Assembly: GCF_013204885.1 (NCBI RefSeq)
Contig: NZ_JABMKX010000010.1
Location: 186,001 to 250,000 of the forward strand
Origin: Paenibacillus tritici
GTDB taxonomy: Bacteria > Bacillota > Bacilli > Paenibacillales > Paenibacillaceae
DNA length: 64,000 nucleotides
Direction: 5' to 3'
The position numbers were made by a program, and so were the translations under genes. Below, piece by piece: positions 26,263-34,702 of the stretch. Each line of letters begins with the position of its first letter. The stretch's first letter is position 1. The notes below the pieces were generated by a model. That model was not told where the DNA came from. It did not search any database and worked only from the letters and a program-made list of their open reading frames with translations.

Positions 26263-26589
26263 TTATTGGAAATGGGTATTCTTCGTTCTCCACTGCTCCA
26301 GCTTGATTACCACCCAGAAGCCGTAGATTCCCAGCGTAATCACCGATAGCAGGAACCACTTGATCCATTGTCCGAACAGGCTGACGGCCGTACCGTCAAA
26401 CCGCAGGCGCTGGCCCTCCACCACGGTATGCTCCACCTTCCACCGGTAGATCATCACTATAGACCAGGGATAGCATATACCGATTGTACAGACCGTAACC
26501 AGCCACCCCGCCAGACACCAGCCGATATACTCAATGAGCTTCCCGTCAAAATAAGACTCCCTGTTGCCGTAATTCGCTGCCGCATTCAT
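26263..26589 (-). CDS. Small DUF898/YjgN-like membrane protein
   Basis: I chose ATG 26589 (MNAAANYGNRES) because GGGAG lies 8 bp upstream; an ATG five codons earlier lacks spacing. The 108-residue product has two similar halves, each a membrane helix ending in an ITLGIYGFW-like motif (VTVCTIGICYPWSIVMIYRW and LLSVITLGIYGFWVVIKLEQW), each linked to an FxG motif (YFDGKLI, LRFDGTAVSLFG). This internal duplication and the motifs match DUF898 proteins, here in a short two-helix form. Function is unknown. Confidence 0.68.
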   Translation of the reverse strand: MNAAANYGNRESYFDGKLIEYIGWCLAGWLVTVCTIGICYPWSIVMIYRWKVEHTVVEGQRLRFDGTAVSLFGQWIKWFLLSVITLGIYGFWVVIKLEQWRTKNTHFQ

Positions 26590-26909
26590 ATGAAGTGCTC
26601 CCATGGGCCTCCGCCTTTCAGTAATCCATAATCTTTCCTGGTTCTATTTTCCTTATTATCCATGCTGCACTCTGCTACATTTCTCACTATTATGTATAAA
26701 AAGCTAAATTTTTGTCGAAAACTATCTTTTTCTCCTACATACTGTGAAGGTTTAGATTAAGATGAACCCTTGTATTTTTGTAGATTAACTTAAGCACTTA
26801 GTGTGGACGCTCCGCGAACGGACCGTTCACCCAAGTGCTTACTTTGATCCTAAATAAAGAACTGATCTCCAGAAACCTAAAGCGTGCCAAATTGATGTCT
26901 CTTAAAGCC
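26590..26909. other. Intergenic region with large hairpin at 26791-26841
   Basis: TAAGCACTT and AAGTGCTTA form the outer 9-bp stem of a 51-nt hairpin with a second inner hairpin (GAACGGACCGTTC). It may terminate the minus-strand pirin operon, although it is 70 bp downstream and lacks a T-run. The internal TGGACGCTCCGCGAACGGA part resembles GGTGGACGCTGCGTGAACAGA at about 34850, so it may be a dispersed repeat. I see no gene. Confidence 0.5.
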
Positions 26910-27239
26910 TTATGCCCAGTATTGATCAGGCCGGTATTCGATCTCGGACTGCACAGCTATCGTAAGGCGCCCGGAGTCCGAATCATACGTAACCGGATTA
27001 TCCCCTACGTAATACCAATGCTTAATGACAGGTCCGTCCGCAGGCTCCTCGAACCGGAATACATTAAGCTCGGTCTTCAGCTCGACCACCGCCGCGCCTT
27101 GATCAGCCGTAACCCCTGTCAGGGTAATCAAGGTCAGGCCGCCCTGCTCATCGAAGGTGTAACCGACTCCCTCCATACTGCTCACCAGCATGCGTCCTGT
27201 TACGGAATGCTTCACCAGCACTCGTTCCTGTTCTGCCAT
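26910..27239 (-). CDS. Conserved-looking hypothetical protein (109 aa) in pirin operon
   Basis: GGAGGA precedes the ATG. The 109-residue product is soluble and beta-rich (GRMLVSSMEGVGYTFDEQGGLTLITLTGV; RLTIAVQSEIEYRPDQYW) with no cysteine and no recognisable motif. It lies 38 bp downstream of the pirin gene and is probably translated from the same message. I do not recognise a family. The compact beta-strand pattern and ribosome binding site support a real gene. Confidence 0.7.
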   Translation of the reverse strand: MAEQERVLVKHSVTGRMLVSSMEGVGYTFDEQGGLTLITLTGVTADQGAAVVELKTELNVFRFEEPADGPVIKHWYYVGDNPVTYDSDSGRLTIAVQSEIEYRPDQYWA

Positions 27240-27277
27240 CAGAAGTTCCTCCTCCTTGTCTGCATTCGGGTCTTGAA

Positions 27278-27979
27278 TTACGGCAGATCAATCACCATGA
27301 CCAGTATATTCTCATCCGCCTTCAGCTCCAGCTTGTCCACTCCGTCTATTCTCGCAGAATCTCCAGGCTTCAGCACCGCGTCCCCGTTCAGGGTGAGCTG
27401 TCCTTCCACCAGATAGACGAAGCTGCGCCGTCCCGGCTCCTGCCGGAAGTCCAGTTGTCCGCCTGCCTGAGCCCTGCCGAGATAAATCGTCATATCCTGG
27501 GCAATATCCACAATCTCCGCTGAGGCTTCAGCCGCTACAACCGGGAGCAATCTTCCTTCAAGCTTCGCCGGATCGAATCGTCCTGTAGCATAGGATGGAG
27601 CGGTTCCCCGTGTCCTTGGCATGAACCACAGCTGCAGCAGCCGTACCGGCTCACTGTCCGAAGGGTTATGCTCTGTATGAATCGCACCTGTCCCGGCCGA
27701 CATCCGCTGAATTCCGCCGAAAGACGTCTGTGCCACATTGCCCAGGTTGTCTTCATGACGCAGGGTGCCGGACAGGACAATAGAGACAATCTCCATGTCA
27801 CTGTGCGGGTGGGCGCCGAAGCCCCGGCCCGGGGAGATCGTATCGTCGTTGCAGACCCGCATCGGGCCGAATGCCGTGTTGTCCGGGTCATAGAAATCCC
27901 CAAACGAGAACACATGACTGCCCTTCAGCCAGCCGTGATCGAACCGGTGCGCAGACTCGGCAGGATATACTTTTATCAA
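27278..27979 (-). CDS. Pirin-family bicupin protein (YhhW/YhaK-like)
   Basis: The reading frame stays open upstream, but I place the start at TTG 27979 (MIKVYPAESAHRFDHGW): GGAGG lies 9 bp before it and the resulting 233 residues match the family's length. The N-terminal cupin has the metal ligands in HPHSDMEIVSIVLSGTLRH and AIHTEHNPS, three histidines plus a glutamate. The C-terminal cupin (FVYLVEGQLTLNGDAVLKPGD) lacks ligands, as usual. Members such as YhhW have quercetin dioxygenase activity in vitro; the physiological role is unclear. It heads a two-gene operon. Confidence 0.9.
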   Translation of the reverse strand: MIKVYPAESAHRFDHGWLKGSHVFSFGDFYDPDNTAFGPMRVCNDDTISPGRGFGAHPHSDMEIVSIVLSGTLRHEDNLGNVAQTSFGGIQRMSAGTGAIHTEHNPSDSEPVRLLQLWFMPRTRGTAPSYATGRFDPAKLEGRLLPVVAAEASAEIVDIAQDMTIYLGRAQAGGQLDFRQEPGRRSFVYLVEGQLTLNGDAVLKPGDSARIDGVDKLELKADENILVMVIDLP

Positions 27980-28025
27980 TAGGATCGCCTCCTGTATGGT
28001 TATCAGATTGAAGCCTTGGCAGTCT

Positions 28026-28598
28026 TCAAGTAGTCGAGATTTGCAGCTCTGAAACGATGAACCATTTCTTGGATGCCGCATCTTTGAAATACACCTGGAT
28101 CATATAATTCCCCTTATCGGTGACCTTATAATTATAGGCTGCCGATTTGAACCAGAAGCTGTCTTTCTTCTCGGTAATCGGCTGGTTATCCACGATATCC
28201 GTCTTGCCCGCAGGATCAGTGATGGTAATCTTCAGATCCGATATCTCTGTCTTCAAGTGATCCACCTGTACCAGGGCAGAGAAGGTGCTGCTGGAGTCAC
28301 TTCTTACTTTGCCGAAAATCTTCCCCTGGTCATCAAGCAGTACCGTGTTCACATTCGGCTTGTAGATCCGGACCGTCCCTGCCGACTCGTCCACGGACAT
28401 GATCGCCTGCAGATTCTCCGGAAGCTGCTCCACAGGCAGGTAGACCCCGCCGTCGGAGGATAAGGCCGGCTGCTTGAGCAGCACATTATTCACATACATT
28501 GAGAGATCTGTCTTGCCGGCAGCGGCGTACAGCAAGCCTCCTCCCGAGACCATCATCAGGCAGAGTGTTGAAGCAACCAGCTTGCGCATCTTCCCCAT
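28026..28598 (-). CDS. Secreted stalk-domain (copper amine oxidase N-like) protein
   Basis: The 190-residue product has a signal peptide (MRKLVASTLCLMMVSGGGLLYAAA) followed by one copper-amine-oxidase-N-like stalk repeat (MYVNNVLLKQPALSSDGGVYLPVEQLPENLQAIMSVDESAGTVRIYKP), a fold used in Bacillota surface proteins. A second beta-sandwich region holds LKITITDPAGKT and YMIQVYFKDAASKKWFIVSELQIS. No enzymatic residues are visible. It is probably an extracellular binding or scaffolding protein. It is upstream of the pirin gene on the same strand, with a 47-bp gap to the TTG start of that gene, so they may be cotranscribed. Confidence 0.75.
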   Translation of the reverse strand: MGKMRKLVASTLCLMMVSGGGLLYAAAGKTDLSMYVNNVLLKQPALSSDGGVYLPVEQLPENLQAIMSVDESAGTVRIYKPNVNTVLLDDQGKIFGKVRSDSSSTFSALVQVDHLKTEISDLKITITDPAGKTDIVDNQPITEKKDSFWFKSAAYNYKVTDKGNYMIQVYFKDAASKKWFIVSELQISTT

Positions 28599-28676
28599 TT
28601 TTTCCCGTCCCCCTTGAATGTCCTATGCTGTTTATACCCTTCAGACGCCAAGGAGTTGCTCTGAATTGTAAAATAA

Positions 28677-28716
28677 AACCGCCTGTACAATTTCCTGGGG
28701 AAATGCACAGACGGTT
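28677..28716 (-). terminator. Intrinsic terminator of the inorganic pyrophosphatase gene
   Basis: On the minus strand AACCGTCTGT and ACAGGCGGTT pair with a G:T wobble, and an inner TTTCC/GGAAA stem stabilises the loop. The hairpin is followed by TTATTTTAC. It lies 60 bp after the stop at 28776. Confidence 0.7.
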
Positions 28717-28775
28717 AAGGCGGTTAAGGCACAATTATAGCGGGTACGCAGCCCGGTTAACTCCGGGAACCTCTT

Positions 28776-29708
28776 TTACAGCTTGGCGATGGTCTCCGTA
28801 AGAACCGGTACAATCTGTGATTTACGGGAGACTACACCCTTAAGCACAGCCTTATTGTCATCCAGCTTCACATTGTAAGCCTGCTCTACAGCTCCGGCTA
28901 CACGGCCCAGAGCCAAGCCCACGGAATCATTGTTCAGGATATCGGTAACCACGAACAGGAACAGATCGAGTCCCTTGTCGTCGATAATTGCAGCAAGTGC
29001 CGTTTCCAGTTCAGCCTGCTTGGATAACACATCATTCACATCCACTGCGTTGACCTGGGCAATCTCCACCTTGTAATCACCCATCTTGAATTCCTTAGCA
29101 TCCAGAGAGATCAGCTGGGCGATAGTCTTATCGCTCAGGTCTGCACCGGCTTTGAGCATGTCCAGGCCGTAGCTCTCAGCGTCCACTCCGGCAATCTCAG
29201 CCAGCTCACGCGCAGCGGCCACATCCTGCTCTGTGCAGGTCGGCGACTTGAACAGCAAGGAGTCGGAAATGATTGCGGACAGCATCAGCCCGGCGATGTT
29301 CTTCGGAATGGCTACGCCGTTCTCTTTGTACAGCTTGTTCAGGATAGTGGCAGTACAGCCTACAGGCTCGGCCCGGTAGTACAGCGGGTAGGCCGTCTCA
29401 AAGTTCGCAATCCGGTGATGATCAATGACCTCAACCACACGGACCTGATCGATATCATTCGCGCTTTGCTGGCGTTCATTATGGTCAACCAGGATCACTT
29501 GTTTGGCTTCTGCGGCTACGTTCTCTACCAGACGCGGTGCTTCTACCGCAAAATAGTCAAGGGCGAACTGCGTCTCCCCGCTGATGTCTCCAAGCCGGAC
29601 CGGCTCGGCATCCCAGCCTAATTCCTTCTTGAGTGACGCATAGGCAATTGCTGAGCAGATGGTATCTGTATCCGGGTTTTTGTGTCCAAAGATCAATGTT
29701 TTTTCCAT
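28776..29708 (-). CDS. ppaC: Manganese-dependent inorganic pyrophosphatase
   Basis: I chose ATG 29708 (MEKTLIFGHKNPDTD), 7 bp after AGGAG, over an in-frame TTG two codons earlier. The 310-residue product is a family II pyrophosphatase with a DHH domain (FGHKNPDTDTICSAIAYA, ILVDHNERQQ, VIDHHRIANF) and a DHHA2 domain ending in GVVSRKSQIVPVLTETI, the SRKKQ-type substrate motif. It hydrolyses diphosphate to two phosphates in the cytoplasm with Mn. No CBS insert is present. It is monocistronic with a terminator. Confidence 0.96.
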   Translation of the reverse strand: MEKTLIFGHKNPDTDTICSAIAYASLKKELGWDAEPVRLGDISGETQFALDYFAVEAPRLVENVAAEAKQVILVDHNERQQSANDIDQVRVVEVIDHHRIANFETAYPLYYRAEPVGCTATILNKLYKENGVAIPKNIAGLMLSAIISDSLLFKSPTCTEQDVAAARELAEIAGVDAESYGLDMLKAGADLSDKTIAQLISLDAKEFKMGDYKVEIAQVNAVDVNDVLSKQAELETALAAIIDDKGLDLFLFVVTDILNNDSVGLALGRVAGAVEQAYNVKLDDNKAVLKGVVSRKSQIVPVLTETIAKL

Positions 29709-29795
29709 TTCCAATCTCCTTACTATGTTTTTTGTGAGAATAATATACCATACATTGATAGAAACCTGCCAGAAGCAGTAGATATCTTGCCTGAA

Positions 29796-30632
29796 TTAAC
29801 CTTCCGTACGCCTCATTGCTGCCTGTAAAGGTTGTTCCCGCTTCGTCTTGGGCAGCGCCTCGGGTACGTCCTCCCCGCCGAGCGGCTCATTGTCTGAGAA
29901 CAAATCCGGATTCTCCTCCAGCATGGCGCTCAGGATGCGGGTTGTCTCCACAGTCCCGCAGAGCATGACCGCCGCATCGCCGAAGCTCCCCCTGCGCAGA
30001 GCCCCGCCATCCTCCAGCACAGACTCTACCTTCCAAAAATGCTGCGACCAGGACAACCCGCTATGCCTGCGTGAAGGGACGGGAATCTCCTGTCCTCCGG
30101 GGGTCACGGTACAGAGCGGTTCATGCCCGTCCGTCATCCGGCCGGGGATATCCACCCACTCTTCAATCCCATGGATGAAGGTGTTCCTCCGCAGATCGAC
30201 ACCAAGCAGCATAATATCTGCCTTGCGGTCCAGCAGCTTGCCATATACCGATTTGCGTGCGCACGGTGTATCCCAGCGTTCATCTCCGGCTGTGAAGCCA
30301 GCCGCATCTGCGCCAAGCGCAGCTACCGAATGTGTCGGATGCCAGGAGCGGATGACGCCCGGCCGCGCCCGGAACAGTTCCGGCAGAATGCCGACGCAGG
30401 AAGGCGACTCCAGCACGGAGAAACGCGGATTCTCCCCGTTAATATACGACCAGGTATGTGTCGGCAGAACTAACAGACCCTCCTTCATATATTCGGAGAG
30501 AACATCGAGTACGGTATCTGCTCCCCCTTCGACTTCACCGATGCTTTTAAACGAGGAATGAACCAGCAGTGTTCCCTGCGGATCTATTCCCAGGCTCTCC
30601 AGCTGCTTCAGCAGACTTGATCTGGTGTGCAT
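29796..30632 (-). CDS. AAC(3)-family aminoglycoside N3-acetyltransferase-like protein
   Basis: I chose ATG 30632 (MHTRSSLLKQL), 6 bp after GGGG, giving 278 residues, the normal family length; upstream in-frame codons enter the MITE-like element. Family motifs are present: LLVHSSFKSIGEVEGGADTVLDVL, GLLVLPTHTWSY, RSWHPTHSVAALG and DIMLLGVDLRRNTFIHGIEEW. The fold transfers acetyl from acetyl-CoA to the 3-amino group of 2-deoxystreptamine aminoglycosides, but many chromosomal members (YokD-like) have no proven resistance role. Element copy B lies 31 bp upstream, where the promoter should be. Confidence 0.87.
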   Translation of the reverse strand: MHTRSSLLKQLESLGIDPQGTLLVHSSFKSIGEVEGGADTVLDVLSEYMKEGLLVLPTHTWSYINGENPRFSVLESPSCVGILPELFRARPGVIRSWHPTHSVAALGADAAGFTAGDERWDTPCARKSVYGKLLDRKADIMLLGVDLRRNTFIHGIEEWVDIPGRMTDGHEPLCTVTPGGQEIPVPSRRHSGLSWSQHFWKVESVLEDGGALRRGSFGDAAVMLCGTVETTRILSAMLEENPDLFSDNEPLGGEDVPEALPKTKREQPLQAAMRRTEG

Positions 30633-30663
30633 GATTAACCCCGCTTTCTTGAATAATAAATTG

Positions 30664-30914
30664 TATATAAGACGCACATAAGATTGAACTTGAAGCTTAT
30701 CGTCACTACGGTGAACATTTGGACTTCCGGCCGCTGTTGTCCCCAGATTTCTTGATCTACTCCGCTGTTCGCGGATGAAATCCGGGGACTGCTGATGCTT
30801 CCGAAGCGAGCTTTCCTGCGGAAAGCTTTCAGGCGGTCGCTACCGCTCCTCCAGTTCCAAATTTCCCCTCCGCTTCTTTTGCTTTTTGTTTATTTCTTTA
30901 TTGCCTCTTATATA
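30664..30914 (-). mobile_element. MITE-like intergenic element, copy B (251 bp)
   Basis: The element begins TATATAAGACGCAC and ends TTGCCTCTTATATA, imperfect inverted repeats of 14 bp. It is in the opposite orientation to copy A (25135-25348) and shares its blocks, but has about 40 bp more in the middle, including a GAAAGCTTTCCGCAGGAAAGC-like hairpin. No ORF is inside. It separates the AAC(3)-like gene from the operator of the ring-cleaving dioxygenase gene. Confidence 0.75.
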
Positions 30915-30943
30915 CTTGGAATACCTCTTGCAAAATTACTCAT

Positions 30944-30964
30944 TTACTATTAAAATTATAGTAA
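30944..30964 (+). promoter_or_regulatory. YodB/CatR (DUF24 family)-like operator
   Basis: TTACTAT-N7-ATAGTAA is a perfect 7-bp inverted repeat. AAATTACT on its left and AGTAATTT on its right form a second, wider inverted repeat. TACT...AGTA dyads of this type are bound by MarR/DUF24 quinone and diamide sensors (YodB, CatR) upstream of catDE/mhqO-like genes in Bacillus. It lies 70-90 bp before the dioxygenase start codon. Confidence 0.6.
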
Positions 30965-31034
30965 CTTAATATTAATAAGTAATTTGCAGCTTTAATAATA
31001 TAGCAGCATAACACAACATTCAGGAGGTATTCTT

Positions 31035-32018
31035 ATGAGTTTAACATTAAAAGGGCTTCATCATGTATCCGCCATTACAGCCAAAGCACCGGAAAACTAC
31101 AAATTCTACACCGAAGTACTTGGACTCCGCTTGATCAAGAAGACCGTCAACCAGGACGATGTGTCTGTCTATCACCTGTTCTATGGGGATGAGACAGGGA
31201 ATCCGGGCACAGAGCTTACCTTCTTCGAGCTGCCTAATGCAGGGCGGAACCGCGACGGCAACAACAGCATCTCCGCGCTCTCCCTACGCGTTCCCAGTGA
31301 TGAAGCCCTGCTCTTCTGGACACAGCGGTTCACGGTGCTCGGCGTTGAGCATGAGGAAATCACCGAACGCGGCGGCCGCAAGACGCTGGCCTTCACCGAC
31401 CATGAGGGCCAGCGCCTGATCCTCGTCTCGGATGAGCATAACGAGGGCATGGCCGGCGGCAAGCCCTGGGCCAAGAGTCCCGTTCCAGCCGAATACGCCA
31501 TAATTGGACTCGGACCAGCGCATCTGACCGTCGAGACTGCTGAACACACCGCCCTGATCCTGGAGGACCTGCTTGGCTTCCGCCGTAAGGGAACCTACCC
31601 TTCGCCTGTTGCCGGTCAGCCGGAGGTAATCGTGTTCGAGACCGGTGAAGGCGGCTCCGGCACGGAGATCCATCTGGAGGAACGCAGCGACCTCCCGCAG
31701 GAGCGGCTGGGACGGGGCGGCGTGCATCATGTGGCCTTCCGCGTGGATAACGAAGAGGAGCTGAAGCAGTGGATCGAACGCATCCGTACCGTACAGCTGC
31801 CCAACTCGGGATTTGTTGACCGCTTCTATTTCCGCTCACTGTATTTCCGTGAGCCGAATGGCATCCTGTTCGAGCTGGCTACAGACGGACCGGGATTCGC
31901 CACGGATGAAGAGGTTGAGCATCTGGGCGAATCCCTGGCTCTGCCTCCGTTCCTGGAATCGAAGCGGGCACAGATTGAGGCCCACCTGAAACCGCTGGAT
32001 ACCCGCCCACAGGCTTAA
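31035..32018 (+). CDS. Ring-cleaving dioxygenase of the MhqO/MhqE type (VOC superfamily)
   Basis: AGGAGG precedes the ATG. The 327-residue product has two vicinal-oxygen-chelate halves. The metal ligands are visible as His in LKGLHHVSAI, His in GRGGVHHVAFRVDN and Glu in NGILFELATDGPGF. Members such as MhqO, MhqE and MhqA protect against hydroquinones and catechols by extradiol cleavage. The operator-like inverted repeat upstream fits control by a quinone-sensing DUF24 repressor, not encoded in this window. It is monocistronic with its own terminator. Confidence 0.92.
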   Translation: MSLTLKGLHHVSAITAKAPENYKFYTEVLGLRLIKKTVNQDDVSVYHLFYGDETGNPGTELTFFELPNAGRNRDGNNSISALSLRVPSDEALLFWTQRFTVLGVEHEEITERGGRKTLAFTDHEGQRLILVSDEHNEGMAGGKPWAKSPVPAEYAIIGLGPAHLTVETAEHTALILEDLLGFRRKGTYPSPVAGQPEVIVFETGEGGSGTEIHLEERSDLPQERLGRGGVHHVAFRVDNEEELKQWIERIRTVQLPNSGFVDRFYFRSLYFREPNGILFELATDGPGFATDEEVEHLGESLALPPFLESKRAQIEAHLKPLDTRPQA

Positions 32019-32040
32019 CGATATCGAGCATTCCATGCTG

Positions 32041-32074
32041 AAGAACTCCGGCTGACTTCCTCGCCGGAGTTCTT
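32041..32074 (+). terminator. Intrinsic terminator of the dioxygenase gene
   Basis: AAGAACTCCGGC and GCCGGAGTTCTT form a 12-bp perfect stem with a 10-nt loop, 22 bp after the stop codon. The run after it (TTAG) is short. Confidence 0.8.
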
Positions 32075-32117
32075 TAGTAGGTCTGGCTGCATAACGGACT
32101 ACCTTATCGGCTTCAGC

Positions 32118-32816
32118 TCAGCTCTCCGACCAGGTAATCGTGAAGAGATTATAGCCTGGCCGGGTTGTGGATGCTTTGCCTGTAATGGATACCGGGCTTG
32201 TCCCGCCGAGTCTGCCTGTAATTCTGACATTGCTGGCTGATACTGACTCAGAAGCATTATCCAGCGTTTTAATCCGCGAATATTCACTGTACACGAAGCC
32301 CATAGTCTCCAGTGTTTCCTGCGTGGAATAGGTGAAGGCTGACTTCTTCAAGCCGCCGGCATCCGTATCCAGGGTAATTGCAATCAAGGCGTCGACCGGA
32401 ATCGGGAAATCCTTAGGCAGATTAACCGGTCTGGCCGTCCCCTCAACTACTGGGGCAGTATTCCCCCCGCCGGTGGAAGTTCCTGGAGCAGGAGTCGGAG
32501 TCGGGGCAGGAGCCGGAATATCCCCGCTGCCGGCGCCGATTCTCACTTTATAATTGGCCGCATCGTAATTGATAGGCACCTTCAGCACAGAAGCAATCGA
32601 CTGGACCGGCAGGTACGTGAGGCCATTATAGGTGATCGGCGTCAAGGTTTTGCCGTTACCGTCCTTCATCCAATAAGGAGTTCCATCCACCACAATCCCT
32701 AAGCTGTGGTTCAGATAAGCTTTGATTTCCTGCAATTTGGTGCCTGCGTACACGCCTGCTGAACCTGTTACCGTAAGGCCGGTGACAACAGCGGCAATCA
32801 ACCATTTTTTTCTCAT
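32118..32816 (-). CDS. Secreted stalk-domain protein with Pro/Thr linker
   Basis: The 232-residue product has a signal peptide (MRKKWLIAAVVTGLTVTGSAGVYA), a stalk-type region (LNHSLGIVVDGTPYWMKDGNG, LPVQSIASVLKVPINYD), then a Pro-Ala-Thr-rich linker (residues 97-125) and a C-terminal beta-domain (FPIPVDALIAITLDTDAGGLKKSAFTYST; NVRITGRLGG). It has no catalytic motif I recognise. It is probably exposed on the cell surface. It is encoded alone and convergent with the dioxygenase gene. Confidence 0.75.
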   Translation of the reverse strand: MRKKWLIAAVVTGLTVTGSAGVYAGTKLQEIKAYLNHSLGIVVDGTPYWMKDGNGKTLTPITYNGLTYLPVQSIASVLKVPINYDAANYKVRIGAGSGDIPAPAPTPTPAPGTSTGGGNTAPVVEGTARPVNLPKDFPIPVDALIAITLDTDAGGLKKSAFTYSTQETLETMGFVYSEYSRIKTLDNASESVSASNVRITGRLGGTSPVSITGKASTTRPGYNLFTITWSES

Positions 32817-32920
32817 ACAATATCCTCTCCCGTGTGTTGTTATGATTAAAGAAGGAATCTAGCGCACCTATATATTTAACACAAGAACGAAACTTTCAAC
32901 CTTCCTGCGCTGTTCAAGCC

Positions 32921-33607
32921 CTATTCATTCACAATCTCCAGAAGCTCATCCAGGCTGCGAATCTCATAGGTAGGCGTTATCTCAGGATTACCCGGCTTGC
33001 CCAGCGGATTGAACCAGCACGTATCAATACCATAATTGATCCCGCCCTGAATATCCGAGGTCAGGGAGTCGCCAACCATCAGCACCTTACGTTTATCGGC
33101 AAGCTTAAGCTTCTCAAATGCATAGTCAAAAATCCCGGTCTCCGGCTTCTGATAGCCCGTCTCCTCCGAAATAATAATCGCCTCGAACACCTCGCTAAGC
33201 GGGGAGCCCTTGATTCTGGATTGCTGCACATCCTTGATTCCGTTAGTTATAATAGCCAGCCTGCATCCGGCAAGCTCACCGCAGAGCTCGGCTGCTCCTT
33301 GAATCAGGAAGGTACCCTCCCCCAGAAAGCGCAGATACGCTTCACTGAATTCATCCGGCTTAAACTTAAGCTCATGGGCGGCAAACAGCCGGTTGAACCG
33401 TTCCACCCGCAGGGCGGCAGAGGTAATCTTCCCTTGCTCCAGATCCTTCCACAACGAGCGGTTAATCTCCTGGTAGCTGGCGGCATACTCCTGCGCGCCT
33501 GTCGGCAGCCCGAAGTGGGAGAAGGCATGGGACAGGGCGTGGCTCTCTGCCATCCCGTAATCATACAGCGTATCATCAGCATCAAATAAAACACAATCGT
33601 ACCTCAT
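32921..33607 (-). CDS. HAD-family phosphatase, YjjG-like nucleotidase
   Basis: I chose ATG 33607 (MRYDCVLFDADDTLYDYG), immediately after GGAGG-N5, giving 228 residues, the family norm. HAD motif I is FDADDTL, motif II LAIITNG, motif III the lysine in GYQKPETGIF and motif IV MVGDSLTSDIQGG. The helical cap (SHALSHAFSHFGL) and the motif set resemble YjjG/YfnB pyrimidine nucleotidases, which clean non-canonical nucleotides. It is divergent from tagO, with the promoter of the latter at 33633-33662. Confidence 0.88.
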   Translation of the reverse strand: MRYDCVLFDADDTLYDYGMAESHALSHAFSHFGLPTGAQEYAASYQEINRSLWKDLEQGKITSAALRVERFNRLFAAHELKFKPDEFSEAYLRFLGEGTFLIQGAAELCGELAGCRLAIITNGIKDVQQSRIKGSPLSEVFEAIIISEETGYQKPETGIFDYAFEKLKLADKRKVLMVGDSLTSDIQGGINYGIDTCWFNPLGKPGNPEITPTYEIRSLDELLEIVNE

Positions 33608-33632
33608 AATTCCCTCCATCTCATTTGCAGGT

Positions 33633-33662
33633 TCGACAACATACAACCTTCTGCGATATAAT
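33633..33662 (+). promoter_or_regulatory. Promoter of the tagO-like gene
   Basis: TCGACA (33633-33638) and a perfect TATAAT (33657-33662) are 18 bp apart. The 65-nt leader contains a fragment of the CGGCTTTGCCGTCC repeat also found at 13447. Confidence 0.55.
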
Positions 33663-33733
33663 CTTGGGTAGAGCAGCTAAGCAGAAATGGCTTTGCCGTC
33701 CAATTCATTCTTTATTTCAAAAAAATCAACGGG

Positions 33734-34702
33734 GTGATTGTCATTTTTTACGGTTTAGCTTTTTTGGTGTCATTTTTTATCGTTTATCTGCTGATTCCTC
33801 CTCTTGGCAAGCTGGCTTTCCGGCTGGATTTCGTGGATAGGCCGCGGGAAGATGTGGAACGTAAGATCCACAGGGAGCCAATCCCGCTTACAGCGAGCTA
33901 TGCTATATTCGTAGGTTTTTTCATTACATATCTGCTCTTCGCCCGTGAATTCACTCTGGAGACGCTCGCCCTGTTCATCGGCGGTGTGCTTCTGCTGACG
34001 ATAGGAACCATCGACGACTGGTACAAAACCAAAGGCAAGGACTTCCCGGCGCTGCCCAAGTTCATCGTGCAGATTGCCGCCGCCGTTCTGGTCTTCTTTT
34101 CAGGCAATGCCTTTACCGGGTTCATCAATCCGTTCTCAGGTGATTATATCTCACTGCCGTTCATTTTGCAGTTCCTGCTGACGATTATCTGGATCTTCGG
34201 TGTCACAACGGTCATTAATTTCTCGGACGGCATGGACGGTCTGGCTGGCGGGCTAACTGCGATTTCGGCTGTAACCCTGTTCGTAGTCGCCCTTGCAATG
34301 GGCCAATCCACCTCTGCGTTCATGGCAGTTTCCTTGATCGGGGTAACCCTGGCATACTTACGCTTCAACAAGGCTCCGGCCAAAATCTTCATGGGCGATG
34401 CCGGCGCCACCTTCCTCGGCTTCATTCTGGCCGTGATTGCACTGGACGGCGCTTTCAAGCAGGCCACCGTATTATCGCTGTTCATTCCGATTCTCGCGCT
34501 GGGCGTGCCGATCTTCGACAATATTTTTGTCGTCGTCAAACGGTTCCTCAAAGGACAAGCCATCTATCAGGCCGATGCCTCTCAGGTTCATTACCGGCTG
34601 CTGAAGGCCGGCCTCAATCAGAAACAAGTGGTCGCCGTGCTCTATCTCGTCAGCGTCTGCCTGTCTCTGTCCTCCATCATCCTGCTGCTGATCCAGATAT
34701 AG
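33734..34702 (+). CDS. tagO: Undecaprenyl-phosphate GlcNAc-1-phosphate transferase (TagO/MraY family)
   Basis: The 322-residue product starts at GTG 33734 with GGGG directly adjacent; no better start is seen. It has about ten membrane helices and the MraY/WecA signature: FVDRPREDVERKIHREPIP, GTIDDWY (catalytic DD), INFSDGMDGLAGG, IFMGDAGATFLGF and the C-terminal VHYRLLKAGL. It transfers GlcNAc-1-phosphate from UDP-GlcNAc to undecaprenyl phosphate in the membrane, the first step of wall teichoic acid or other secondary wall polymers. It stands alone here, as is common for tagO. Confidence 0.93.
   Translation: MIVIFYGLAFLVSFFIVYLLIPPLGKLAFRLDFVDRPREDVERKIHREPIPLTASYAIFVGFFITYLLFAREFTLETLALFIGGVLLLTIGTIDDWYKTKGKDFPALPKFIVQIAAAVLVFFSGNAFTGFINPFSGDYISLPFILQFLLTIIWIFGVTTVINFSDGMDGLAGGLTAISAVTLFVVALAMGQSTSAFMAVSLIGVTLAYLRFNKAPAKIFMGDAGATFLGFILAVIALDGAFKQATVLSLFIPILALGVPIFDNIFVVVKRFLKGQAIYQADASQVHYRLLKAGLNQKQVVAVLYLVSVCLSLSSIILLLIQI

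Noticed and set aside
25195..30900. The inverted copies A and B could be a composite transposon bounding the genes between them
   Set aside because: The intervening 5.3 kb are ordinary chromosomal genes of housekeeping type on both strands, and no transposase is present. Independent insertion of two small elements is simpler.
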